Part shown: piece by piece, positions 27,835-35,107 of the stretch
Layout of the letters: each line of letters begins with the position of its first letter
Numbering within the stretch: the first letter of the stretch is position 1
NCBI RefSeq assembly: GCF_027257935.1
Contig: NZ_JANZKW010000004.1
Location: 310,001 to 374,000 of the forward strand
DNA length: 64,000 nt
Source of the DNA: Chitinimonas sp. BJYL2
GTDB taxonomy: Bacteria; Pseudomonadota; Gammaproteobacteria; Burkholderiales; Chitinimonadaceae
Direction: 5' to 3'
The notes under the pieces: generated by a model
What the model saw: the letters and a program-made list of their open reading frames with translations, nothing else
The model's database searches: none
What the model was told of the DNA's origin: nothing
Position numbers and translations under genes: made by a program

Positions 27835-28001
27835 GGGGAGACTCACTGGCGGTGCGTGAACAATCGAAGCGCCCGATTCTATCGCAATCTGCCTGTCCGC
27901 TGCCCGTCACCGCCATGGCATGACGGTTGGCGAAAAGGCATTGTCCATCGCCCTGCCAGCTGCGCTAGAGTCGCTTATCCCGCAAACCGATCGTCACTGC
28001 C

Positions 28002-29102
28002 ATGCCCGCCTCCCATCTCTATATCGGCCTGATGTCCGGCACCAGCCTGGATGGCGTAGACGCCGCCCTCGTCGATTTTGCCGGCCCGCAACCGGACTTG
28101 CTGGCAACTTGCCTGCTGCCCTTCCCTGCCGATTTGCGCGCCGAACTCCTGGCCCTGCAAGCCCCGACCGATAACGAACTCGACCGCACCGCCCGCGCTG
28201 CCAATGCGCTGGCAACCATCTATGCCGAAGCCGTCCGCACGGTACTGGCACAAGCCGGTGTATCGCCCGACCAAGTCGCCGCCGTGGGCATGCACGGCCA
28301 GACCATTCGCCATCGTCCCGAGCGCGGCTACACGCTGCAAATCGGCAACGCAGCGCGGCTGGCCGAGCTGTGCGGTATTGCGGTCGTGGCCGATTTCCGT
28401 AGCAGAGATATCGCCGCCGGCGGCCAAGGCGCACCGCTGGTGCCCGCATTTCATCAGGGCATCTTCGGCAGCGCGCAACACCGCGTCATCATCAATATCG
28501 GCGGCATCGGCAACATCACCGATCTGCCACCCGGTGGTCCCGTACGCGGCTGGGATACCGGCCCCGGCAATGTGTTGATGGATGGCTGGATACACCGGCA
28601 CCAAGGCCTGCATTACGACGCCGATGGTCGCTGGGCCGCCAGTGGCAAGGTCATCCCAGCCCTGCTGGACACCCTGCTGGCCGAACCGTGGCTGGCCGTG
28701 CCGCCACCCAAGAGCACGGGCCGCGATCTGTTCCATGCCGATTGGTTGGAGCGATGCCTGGCCCGTAGCGGCGAAGTAGCCGCCGCCGATATACAGGCCA
28801 CGCTGCTGGCGTTTACCGCACGCACCATCGCCGACCAAATCCGTCAGCATGCCCCTGCCGCCGAAGCGGCCTATGTGTGCGGCGGCGGTGCGCGCAATGG
28901 GGCTTTGATGCGGGCACTGGCGGCCGAGCTGGCACCACGTAGCGTCGCTACGACGGCGGTGTTGGGGGTGGAGGCGGACTGGGTGGAAGCGTTGGCGTTT
29001 GCCTGGCTGGCGCGTCAGTGTCTGCTGAGGCAATCGGGTAACTTACCGGGGGTGACCGGTGCGGCCGGACCTAGGGTATTGGGAGCGATTTATTCGGCTT
29101 GA
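28002..29102 (+). CDS. anmK: Anhydro-N-acetylmuramic acid kinase
   Basis: A 366-residue ATP-dependent sugar kinase. It opens and phosphorylates 1,6-anhydro-MurNAc to MurNAc-6-phosphate in cell-wall recycling. Marks are LYIGLMSGTSLDGVDAALVDF, VGMHGQTIRHRP, LQIGNAARLAELCGI, VVADFRSRDIAAGGQGAPLVPAFH and INIGGIGNITDLPPG with GWDTGPGNVLMD. The C-terminal VCGGGARNGALMRALA and GVEADWVEALAFAWLA complete the fold. The length is normal. The pairing with tyrS in divergent orientation is common in proteobacteria. Confidence 0.96.
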   Translation: MPASHLYIGLMSGTSLDGVDAALVDFAGPQPDLLATCLLPFPADLRAELLALQAPTDNELDRTARAANALATIYAEAVRTVLAQAGVSPDQVAAVGMHGQTIRHRPERGYTLQIGNAARLAELCGIAVVADFRSRDIAAGGQGAPLVPAFHQGIFGSAQHRVIINIGGIGNITDLPPGGPVRGWDTGPGNVLMDGWIHRHQGLHYDADGRWAASGKVIPALLDTLLAEPWLAVPPPKSTGRDLFHADWLERCLARSGEVAAADIQATLLAFTARTIADQIRQHAPAAEAAYVCGGGARNGALMRALAAELAPRSVATTAVLGVEADWVEALAFAWLARQCLLRQSGNLPGVTGAAGPRVLGAIYSA

Positions 29103-29145
29103 GCTTAGGGTGAATCTTTATCGATCGGTGGACGAAGATGCAAGG

Positions 29146-29808
29146 TTCAAGGCCTGCCCCCAAATTTATCCTTTAGGCCCCACTGCGTCACAAACTGAGA
29201 AAATAAACAGCGGGAGCGTAAACAATGAAGCACCGAGCCTCGAGTGTGGCTGTGATTGTTATTTTCAATGTACTGTTAATTGCGCTATCGGCTTGGAGCT
29301 TGAGAGCTTTTATTATTGTGAAGTATACGGACATCCCAGGGCTTGGAGATTGTCAACTTGTCGAGGGCATATTAAAAGTAGTAAAAACCAACTCAGCGCA
29401 CGGGCACGGGAGAAGGTATTTTATTCTCAGTAAAGATTCGACAAGGGAAATTAATTTCGAGGTTTCCGGGTTGACTGAATACTTCAATGTAGTTGATGTG
29501 GAGGCCACGGGTTCTCAAGCAAGAGTTTGGGTTCATTCTTACTGGGGCGTTACTCAGTATAAGATTGGACCATTCAAGGGCGGGAGTGGAGAAGACATAA
29601 GTTTAAATTCCAATTATGCAAACCACTTTACAAGAATGAGTAAAATGCAAGCAGAGGGCCCTCCATCTCGGATGCCATGGAGGGGAAAAATTCTATTAAT
29701 GACCATACTAATTACCGTATCTGGAGTTATTTCCGCCTACAGGATTAAAAAGATTTTATCTAAAAACTAGTTTTCCTATCGTGAGTAAAATTGGGGTCAA
29801 GTCTTGAA
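29146..29808. mobile_element. Low-GC cassette bounded by 23-bp imperfect inverted repeats
   Basis: The left end (29146-29168) starts TTCAAGGCCTGCCCCCAA. The right end (29786-29808), read on the other strand, starts TTCAAGACTTGACCCCAA. The two 23-bp ends match at 19 positions. Between them lies a single gene. GC content falls to roughly 43 % against over 60 % on either side. No transposase is encoded, so this would be a non-autonomous or relic element mobilised in trans. I see no clear target-site duplication. Confidence 0.6.
29225..29770 (+). CDS. Hypothetical membrane-anchored protein, low GC
   Basis: A 181-residue protein I do not recognise. It has a hydrophobic segment near the N-terminus (about 8-30, SVAVIVIFNVLLIALSAWSL) and another near the C-terminus (about 153-172, ILLMTILITVSGVISAY), with an extracytoplasmic-looking middle rich in beta-type residues (YFNVVDVEATGSQARVWVHSYWGV). 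The tail is basic (RIKKILSKN). GGGAG lies 12 bases before the ATG. Codon choice is AT-rich, unlike every neighbour, and the gene sits alone inside an inverted-repeat cassette, so recent transfer is likely. It is followed by a toxin-antitoxin pair on the other strand. Confidence 0.65.
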   Translation: MKHRASSVAVIVIFNVLLIALSAWSLRAFIIVKYTDIPGLGDCQLVEGILKVVKTNSAHGHGRRYFILSKDSTREINFEVSGLTEYFNVVDVEATGSQARVWVHSYWGVTQYKIGPFKGGSGEDISLNSNYANHFTRMSKMQAEGPPSRMPWRGKILLMTILITVSGVISAYRIKKILSKN

Positions 29809-29887
29809 TTTTGCACTGACAAAACAAATATTTACATGTGTCAGATATAAATCTGACTCAGCCTTTTCCCAACAAAGAAGCTGACAG

Positions 29888-30316
29888 TCAACGGAAGGGA
29901 TTGAGCAATCTCGCGCCTGTTCCCTTGAAGTCATCAACATTACGGGTGACTAACGTCAGATCGTGGATCAGTGCAGTAGCGGCAATCAACTTGTCCAGCG
30001 CATTTTCGTGGTGCGGGACGCAAAGCCGTCCCCATACTTGAGCGACTTCATGATCGACCGGCAAGATGTTGTCGCGGTATTCGTCCGCCACGACAGTTAG
30101 CCAGGCATCCAGGCGATTGGCCTGTTCATCATCGCCACGGTGGCGGACAAGCTCCACACCCCGACGCAACTCGCCAAGCGTGATTGCAGAGAGATACACG
30201 CTCTCACCGTCTTCAACGGCCTTGCGAAAGAATGCTTGTATACCTGCGTTGGCCGAGGCGCCCTTGCGTGCCTCGCTGATGATATTGGTGTCAATCAAAT
30301 ACACGCGCGGTCTCAC
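29888..30316 (-). CDS. vapC: VapC-type PIN-domain toxin
   Basis: A 142-residue PIN-domain ribonuclease. The acidic active-site set is visible: Asp in VYLIDTNIISEARKG, Glu in ITLGELRRGVEL, Asp in NALDKLIAATAL and Asp in LVTRNVDDF. Toxins of this class cleave tRNA or rRNA and are held inactive by a cognate antitoxin. The start is GTG at 30316, which overlaps the antitoxin gene by 26 nt. A second in-frame GTG at 30304 would give the usual MYLIDTN start, so the exact N-terminus is open. The length fits the FitB/VapC group. Confidence 0.93.
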   Translation of the reverse strand: MRPRVYLIDTNIISEARKGASANAGIQAFFRKAVEDGESVYLSAITLGELRRGVELVRHRGDDEQANRLDAWLTVVADEYRDNILPVDHEVAQVWGRLCVPHHENALDKLIAATALIHDLTLVTRNVDDFKGTGARLLNPFR

Positions 30317-30527
30317 CAGCGTCTTCTACGCGTACAAAGTCTTCGTCCAAGCCGGCGTTCGGCATACTCGCCAATACTTCGGCAAAACTACGCCGCTTTG
30401 GCCGCTGAAGCAGCTCCGTCAAGATTGCCCGATGTTCTGCCTCGGCGCTGCGCCCGTGGACGGTAGCGCGTTCCTTGAGCGCCCTAACCAAGGCGTCGTC
30501 CACGCCCCGAACCAGTAGTGTCGCCAT
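30291..30527 (-). CDS. FitA-like ribbon-helix-helix antitoxin
   Basis: A 78-residue antitoxin. The N-terminal MATLLVRGVDDALVRALKERATVHGRSAEAEHRAIL is the FitA/Arc-type DNA-binding ribbon-helix-helix (key parts: LLVRGVDDALV, GRSAEAEHRAIL). The C-terminal SFAEVLASMPNAGLDEDFVRVED is the flexible toxin-wrapping tail. GGAGGA eight bases upstream selects the ATG at 30527 over an in-frame ATG at 30542 that overlaps that ribosome site. A perfect palindrome 24 nt upstream is the likely operator for the antitoxin-toxin complex. Confidence 0.92.
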   Translation of the reverse strand: MATLLVRGVDDALVRALKERATVHGRSAEAEHRAILTELLQRPKRRSFAEVLASMPNAGLDEDFVRVEDAGETARVFD

Positions 30528-30550
30528 GTTCAGATCCTCCATACGACTTT

Positions 30551-30569
30551 ATGCTATCAATGATAGCAT
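30551..30569. promoter_or_regulatory. Perfect palindromic operator of the toxin-antitoxin operon
   Basis: ATGCTATCA (30551-30559), one A, and TGATAGCAT (30561-30569): a 19-bp site with perfect 9-bp arms, 24 nt upstream of the antitoxin start, in the position expected for autoregulation by a FitA/FitB-type complex. Confidence 0.75.
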
Positions 30570-30628
30570 CACTCGCTTGTGAACCGAACAGCAGGCGCAT
30601 TGCAAGACCGAGGAACATCTCGGGGCAC

Positions 30629-30847
30629 TTATCCGGCATGCCCGTAATGATGATGCGCGGGGCGCTCCGTTGCCGCCCGCTTACCCCAGCGCATCCAAGC
30701 CTTCTCGTGAAAGTAGTAGGCCACCGTGTTGACCGCCGGCTCCACCATGGCCATCGCACTGCTGATGGCCACACTGCCGGTCAGCGCGTAACCCACGCTG
30801 AAGGCGACGCCGAAATGCACAACTGCGAAGGTGATGGTCTTGGCCAT
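30629..30847 (-). CDS. DUF2061 family small membrane protein
   Basis: A 72-residue protein with two hydrophobic segments. KTITFAVVHFGVAFSVGYALTGSVAISSAMAMVEPAVNTVAYYFHEKAWMRW is the DUF2061 pattern (key parts: VVHF, YALTGS, VEPAVNTVAYYFHEKAW). The ATG at 30847 begins MAKTITFAV, and the tail is His-rich (HHHYGH). The function is unknown. It is on the same strand as the DUF2892 gene, 122 nt downstream of it. Confidence 0.88.
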   Translation of the reverse strand: MAKTITFAVVHFGVAFSVGYALTGSVAISSAMAMVEPAVNTVAYYFHEKAWMRWGKRAATERPAHHHYGHAG

Positions 30848-30969
30848 GATGCTGAGCTCCGTTGAATGCTTGGATGGATGCTAAGCATTCTCAATCAATA
30901 GTTGAAATTGATTGTTTTCATGGCAGCAATAGCCAAATATCTCGGGGCAGCATCAGCTGGATAGGCTGC

Positions 30970-31164
30970 TCAGTCCTTCTTCATGCCGCAGGTATTGATA
31001 CCCAGCAAGGGATACGCCGGGCAGAAACGGAAAGAGCCTGTCAGCAAGGGCACCACGCCCAGATAGCCCCAAGGGCCGACCGCGCCGCTGGCAGCCAGGC
31101 CAATCAATACCAAGCCGGCCCCGACACGCAGTGCGCGATCCACATTACCGACATTCACTTTCAT
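30970..31164 (-). CDS. DUF2892 (YgaP-type) small membrane protein
   Basis: A 64-residue inner-membrane protein starting MKVNVGNVDRALRVGAGLVL. Two hydrophobic segments are followed by the conserved FRFCPAYPLLGINTCG, whose two cysteines are typical of the membrane domain that is fused to rhodanese in E. coli YgaP. AAGGAG lies seven bases before the ATG at 31164, which fixes the start. It follows the acyl-CoA synthetase gene by 38 nt and lies downstream of the BigR-SulP unit, suggesting a link to sulfur or thiol chemistry. Confidence 0.9.
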   Translation of the reverse strand: MKVNVGNVDRALRVGAGLVLIGLAASGAVGPWGYLGVVPLLTGSFRFCPAYPLLGINTCGMKKD

Positions 31165-31202
31165 GATGGTGCTCCTTGGGTTAACAGCGGGTAGCAACAC
31201 GC

Positions 31203-32819
31203 TCACGCTTCATCCACGCGCTTGCGCAGTTCGAACTTCTGGATCTTGCCGGTGGAGGTTTTGGGCAGTTCGCCAAACACCACATGGCGCGGCACCTTGA
31301 AGCCGGCCAGTTGCGCCTTGCAATGCGCAATGATTTCTTCGGCCGTGGCCGTAGCACCCGCTCGCAGCTCGATGAATGCGCAGGGGGTTTCGCCCCACTT
31401 TTCGTCGGGCTTGGCCACCACAGCGGCCACCAGCACGGCGGGATGGCGGTAGAGCGCGTCTTCCACCTCGATGCTGGAGATGTTTTCCCCGCCGGAGATG
31501 ATGATGTCTTTGCTGCGATCCTTGATCTTCACGTAGCCATCGGGGTCCAGCACGGCCAGGTCACCCGAGTGGAACCAGCCGCCGGCAAAGGATTCGGCAG
31601 TGGCCTTGGGGTTCTTGAGGTAACCGCGCATGGTGATGTTGCCGCGGAACATGATCTCGCCCATGGTTTCGCCATCGGCCGGTACGGGCTGCATGGTGGC
31701 CGGGTCCATCACCGTCATACCCTGTTCCAGGTGGTAGCGCACGCCCTGGCGTGCGTTCAGCCGTGCCTGCTCGCCCAGCGGCAGGTCCGACCAGGCTGCT
31801 TGTTTGGCGCAGACAGCGGCGGGGCCGTAGACCTCGGTCAGGCCGTAGACATGGGTGATATCGAAACCCAGCTCGCTCATGCCCTCGATCATCGCTGCGG
31901 GTGGTGCCGCACCCGCCACCATGGCCTTGACCGGGTGGTTGATGCCGGCACGTAGTTCCTTGGGCGCATTGATCAGCAGGTTGTGGACGATGGGTGCACC
32001 GCAGTAATGGGTGACTTGCTCGTCGCGGATCAGCTTGAAGATCAGCGCGGCATCGACCTTGCGCAGGCACACATTCACGCCCGCCCGCGCGGCGATGGTC
32101 CACGGGAACGTCCAGCCATTGCAGTGGAACAACGGCAGCGTCCACAGGTAGACGGGGTGCTTGGGCATGTCCCATTCGAGGATATTGCTCACTGCCGCCA
32201 GCTGCGCGCCACGGTGCGAATAGACCACACCCTTGGGGTTGCCAGTGGTGCCCGAGGTGTAGTTGAGGCAGATCGCATCCCACTCGTCAGCCGGCGGCTG
32301 CCAGTTGAATGCGGCATCGCCGGTGGCGAGGAAGGATTCGTAATCGGTGCTGCCGATGCGGTTACCGGCACCGGTGAATTCGGGGTCATCCACGTCGATC
32401 ACCAGTGGCTTGGCATTGCAGCGCACCAGCGCCATGCGGATGACGGGGGCGAATTCGCGGTCGACCAGTATCACCTTGGCCTCGCCATGATCGAGCATGA
32501 AAGCCAGCGCTTCGGCATCGAGCCGGGTATTAAGCGTATTGAGCACCGCACCCGCCATCGGCACACCGAAATGCGCTTCCACCATGGCGGGGATATTGGG
32601 CAGCATGGCCGCCACCGTATCGCCCTTGGCGATGCCCGCTTTGATCAGCGCCGAGGCCAGTTGCCGGCAGCGCGCATAAGTGGTGGCCCAATCCTGCCGG
32701 AGCGCGCCATGCACAATGGCCTCGCGCCGGGGGTAAACCGCTGCGACGCGGGCAATGAAATCGAGCGGGGTGAGCGGCGCGTGATTGGCCGCGTGTTTGT
32801 CCAGACCTGTTGCATCCAC
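31203..32819 (-). CDS. Acyl-CoA synthetase (AMP-forming)
   Basis: A 538-residue adenylate-forming enzyme that activates a carboxylic acid to acyl-AMP and then acyl-CoA. The P-loop is LNYTSGTTGNPKGVVYSH, the A5 motif is HVYGLTEVYGP, A7 is GWFHSGDLAVLDPDGYVKIKDR, A8 is IISGGENISSIEVE and the catalytic lysine is in PKTSTGKIQKFELR. The chain-length group resembles medium-chain FadD/AlkK-type ligases, but the substrate is not fixed. The frame runs 29 codons further up with ATGs, but AGGAGA eight bases before the GTG at 32819 and the homolog-like start VDATGLDKHAANHAPLTPL favour that start. Confidence 0.92.
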   Translation of the reverse strand: MDATGLDKHAANHAPLTPLDFIARVAAVYPRREAIVHGALRQDWATTYARCRQLASALIKAGIAKGDTVAAMLPNIPAMVEAHFGVPMAGAVLNTLNTRLDAEALAFMLDHGEAKVILVDREFAPVIRMALVRCNAKPLVIDVDDPEFTGAGNRIGSTDYESFLATGDAAFNWQPPADEWDAICLNYTSGTTGNPKGVVYSHRGAQLAAVSNILEWDMPKHPVYLWTLPLFHCNGWTFPWTIAARAGVNVCLRKVDAALIFKLIRDEQVTHYCGAPIVHNLLINAPKELRAGINHPVKAMVAGAAPPAAMIEGMSELGFDITHVYGLTEVYGPAAVCAKQAAWSDLPLGEQARLNARQGVRYHLEQGMTVMDPATMQPVPADGETMGEIMFRGNITMRGYLKNPKATAESFAGGWFHSGDLAVLDPDGYVKIKDRSKDIIISGGENISSIEVEDALYRHPAVLVAAVVAKPDEKWGETPCAFIELRAGATATAEEIIAHCKAQLAGFKVPRHVVFGELPKTSTGKIQKFELRKRVDEA

Positions 32820-32966
32820 CTTGCGTCTCTCCTGTTCCAGGGCACTGCAGGGAATCGGCATCCGGCTGCGCCGGACGGATTGCGGCATCAGGTGCATCAT
32901 GACCACAGCGGGTCAAACATTTCTTGTTCTGCATCAAGCCCTTGCCGCGTTCGGCAGCGTTGTGGG

Positions 32967-34667
32967 CTAGATCACGTAGTCCTCGGCATTACCGACCAGC
33001 AGATGCTGCATGGCCGCATGGGTCGATAAATGGATACAGCCGGACAACTCGTTGATGAAGCCACTCTGGCGAACCTGGTCCATCACCGGGCCTTTCACCT
33101 CTGCCAGATGCAGGCGCACGCCTTGCTCCTGCAGCGCGGTATTGAGCTGCCGCAGGCTTTGCAGGGCCGATACATCAATCGCGTTCACCGCCGACAAGAC
33201 CAGCAGCAGCGATTGCGTCTGCGGTTGCTCTCGCAAGAGCGCGATGATGCGCGTCTGCACAAAGCGGCAATTGGCGAAGTAGAGGCTCTCATCAATGCGC
33301 AGCACCAGCACGGCGGGCGTGGTTTCCACTGCGTAACGCTGTACGTTGCGGTAATGCTCGGTACCCGGCACGCGGCCCAACACGGCAAGGTGGGGCTGGC
33401 TGGTGCGCCAGATGAACAGCGCAAGCGAGAGGCCCACACCAACCAGAATTGCATCCACCACGCCCAGCACCAACACAGCTACCAATGTGGCCAGATAGAC
33501 TGCCGCGTCACGCCGGTCGTAGCGCCACGCCAGACGCAGCAGACTTAAGTCGATCATCTGGCTGACAGCAGTGACAATGGTTGCAGCCAGTATCGCCAGC
33601 GGAACGCTGGCAAACAGCCGGGTAAATGCAAGCAGCAGGAAGATCACCCAAATGGCCGCCAGCACACCCGCCAGCTGGGTACGCGCGCCGGCCAGCTCGT
33701 TGGCGGCCGAACGGCCAAAACTGGCCGATACCGGAAAGCCCCCGCTCACACCGGCCGCCACATTGGCCGCACCCAGTGCAAGCAGCTCGCGGTCGGGGTC
33801 GACTTGCTCGCGGCGCTTGAGCGCCAGGGATTGGGCAATCGAGAAGCTATCCACAAAACCCACCAGCGAGATCGCAAGCACGGCGGGCAGCAGGCTCAGC
33901 CAGGCTTCGGGTGCCAGCGTAGGCAGACTCAAGGGTGGCAAACCGGCCGGCAGATCGCCCACCACACGTACGCTTATCCCGCCCCAGTGAACGGCCAAGC
34001 CACCGAGCGCCACCACCACAATCGGAAACGCCTTGGCAAGCAAGTCGGCCGTGTTATCGGCCAGCCCGGTCTGAATCAGCAGCGGCCGCAGCCAGCGCTT
34101 GCCGGCCAGCAACAACGCCAGCGCAACCAGCGACAGCATCAGCGCCTTGGTATCGGTTTGCGGCAGCACGGCCAGCAGATCACGCCCCAATGCCCACACG
34201 GTGGGGCCGTGCGCCTGCACACCCAGCATCTGTGGCAACTGCGAGAGCACGATCAGCATGGCTGAGCCGGCCACGAAGCCACCGACCACCGGCTGGGAAA
34301 GAAAGTTGGCCAGAAAACCGAAGCGCGCCCAGGCCAGCCCCAGCCGCAACACGCCCGACAGCAAGGCCAGCAAGGCCGCCAGCATCACCCAATGGCCGCT
34401 GCCCGGTACGGCAAGGCCCGCTAGCGCCGTTGCCGTCATCAAAGCCGGCAAGGCCGCCGGGCCGACCGATAGCGTGGCGCTGGAGCCTAGCCAAGCGTAG
34501 ATCAGCGCGGGCAGGATGCTCGCATACAGGCCCGCTTGTGGCGGCAAGCCGGCCAGCAACGCGTAGGCCAGGCCCTGTGGCACCAGCAGCACCAGCAAGG
34601 TAAAGCTGGCGACCAGATCATGCGGCAGATCGGCACGCTGGTAGGCCCGCAGCCAAGCCGGCATCAC
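32967..34667 (-). CDS. SulP-family anion transporter with STAS domain
   Basis: A 566-residue inner-membrane transporter. The N-terminal RADLPHDLVASFTLLVLLVPQGLAYALLAGLPPQAGLYASI is the SulP/SLC26 entry signature (key parts: VPQGLAYA, GLPPQAGLY). About 11-12 membrane segments follow. The C-terminal STAS domain (about 430-555) includes YAVETTPAVLVLRIDESLYFANC and LLLVLSAVNAIDVSALQSL. The ATG overlaps the bigR stop by 4 nt, so it is coupled to the regulator. The context suggests sulfate, sulfite or thiosulfate movement tied to sulfide oxidation; the sequence alone does not settle the direction or the ion. Confidence 0.93.
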   Translation of the reverse strand: MMPAWLRAYQRADLPHDLVASFTLLVLLVPQGLAYALLAGLPPQAGLYASILPALIYAWLGSSATLSVGPAALPALMTATALAGLAVPGSGHWVMLAALLALLSGVLRLGLAWARFGFLANFLSQPVVGGFVAGSAMLIVLSQLPQMLGVQAHGPTVWALGRDLLAVLPQTDTKALMLSLVALALLLAGKRWLRPLLIQTGLADNTADLLAKAFPIVVVALGGLAVHWGGISVRVVGDLPAGLPPLSLPTLAPEAWLSLLPAVLAISLVGFVDSFSIAQSLALKRREQVDPDRELLALGAANVAAGVSGGFPVSASFGRSAANELAGARTQLAGVLAAIWVIFLLLAFTRLFASVPLAILAATIVTAVSQMIDLSLLRLAWRYDRRDAAVYLATLVAVLVLGVVDAILVGVGLSLALFIWRTSQPHLAVLGRVPGTEHYRNVQRYAVETTPAVLVLRIDESLYFANCRFVQTRIIALLREQPQTQSLLLVLSAVNAIDVSALQSLRQLNTALQEQGVRLHLAEVKGPVMDQVRQSGFINELSGCIHLSTHAAMQHLLVGNAEDYVI

Positions 34668-35002
34668 GCCTCAACCTTGGGTTCGCACGCGGCCCCATCG
34701 GGCAGGCAATACAGGGCGTACAGGGTTTCAATCACGCGCAGGGCCTCGGGGCTGCTGACGCGGTAGTAGATCTGCTTGCCTTCGCGGCGGGTTTCCACCA
34801 CATCGGCACGGCGCAATACGGCCAGCTGCTGCGACAAAGTGGGCTGGCGGATGCCCAGTTCGCTTTCCAGCTCGCCTACATTGCGTTCACCCTGGGCGAT
34901 CTGGCACACCAGCATCATGCGTTCGGGATTGCCGAGCACCTTCATCAGCTCAACAGCGCGATCGGCGGATTGGCGCATGCGGGTCAGGTCCAGCTGGTCC
35001 AT
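34664..35002 (-). CDS. bigR: ArsR-family regulator, BigR/SqrR persulfide-sensor type
   Basis: A 112-residue winged-helix repressor, MDQLDLTRMRQSADRAVELMKVLGNPERMMLVCQIAQGERNVGELE (in parts: LMKVLGNPERMMLVCQI, RNVGELESELGIRQPTLSQQLAVLRRADVVETRREG, IYYRV). Two cysteines, in LVCQIAQGE and LYALYCLPDG, stand where BigR and SqrR form the sulfide-induced disulfide or tetrasulfide bridge. It lacks the CXCXXC-type ArsR metal site. The ATG at 35002 gives the family length; the open frame upstream is promoter DNA. It is divergent from the persulfide dioxygenase-like gene and shares an inverted-repeat promoter region with it. Confidence 0.88.
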   Translation of the reverse strand: MDQLDLTRMRQSADRAVELMKVLGNPERMMLVCQIAQGERNVGELESELGIRQPTLSQQLAVLRRADVVETRREGKQIYYRVSSPEALRVIETLYALYCLPDGAACEPKVEA

Positions 35003-35043
35003 AACGTAAGCAGCTAAGAAACAGAATGGTAAAAATATACCAT

Positions 35044-35082
35044 TCAATTTATTGACTGACATTTTATTTGTTAATAAATTGA
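35044..35082. promoter_or_regulatory. Inverted-repeat operator with overlapping divergent promoters (bigR / MBL gene)
   Basis: TCAATTTATT (35044-35053) and AATAAATTGA (35073-35082) are perfect 10-bp arms. On the plus strand TTGACT (35052-35057), 17 bp, TAAATT (35075-35080) forms a promoter for the MBL gene. On the minus strand TTAACA (35074-35069), 17 bp, TAAATT (35051-35046) forms one for bigR. Each arm holds the -10 box of one promoter, so a dimer on the repeat would shut both. Confidence 0.7.
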
Positions 35083-35107
35083 CAGCATCCACCCATCAGG
35101 TATCGCC

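Noticed and set aside
26524-28032. A 502-codon plus-strand frame antisense to tyrS.
   Set aside because: TyrRS is certain from its HIGH and KMSKS motifs; the antisense text is His/Gln-rich and domain-free.
29838-30041. A 67-codon plus-strand frame antisense to the end of vapC.
   Set aside because: It overlaps the PIN-domain gene and has no ribosome site.
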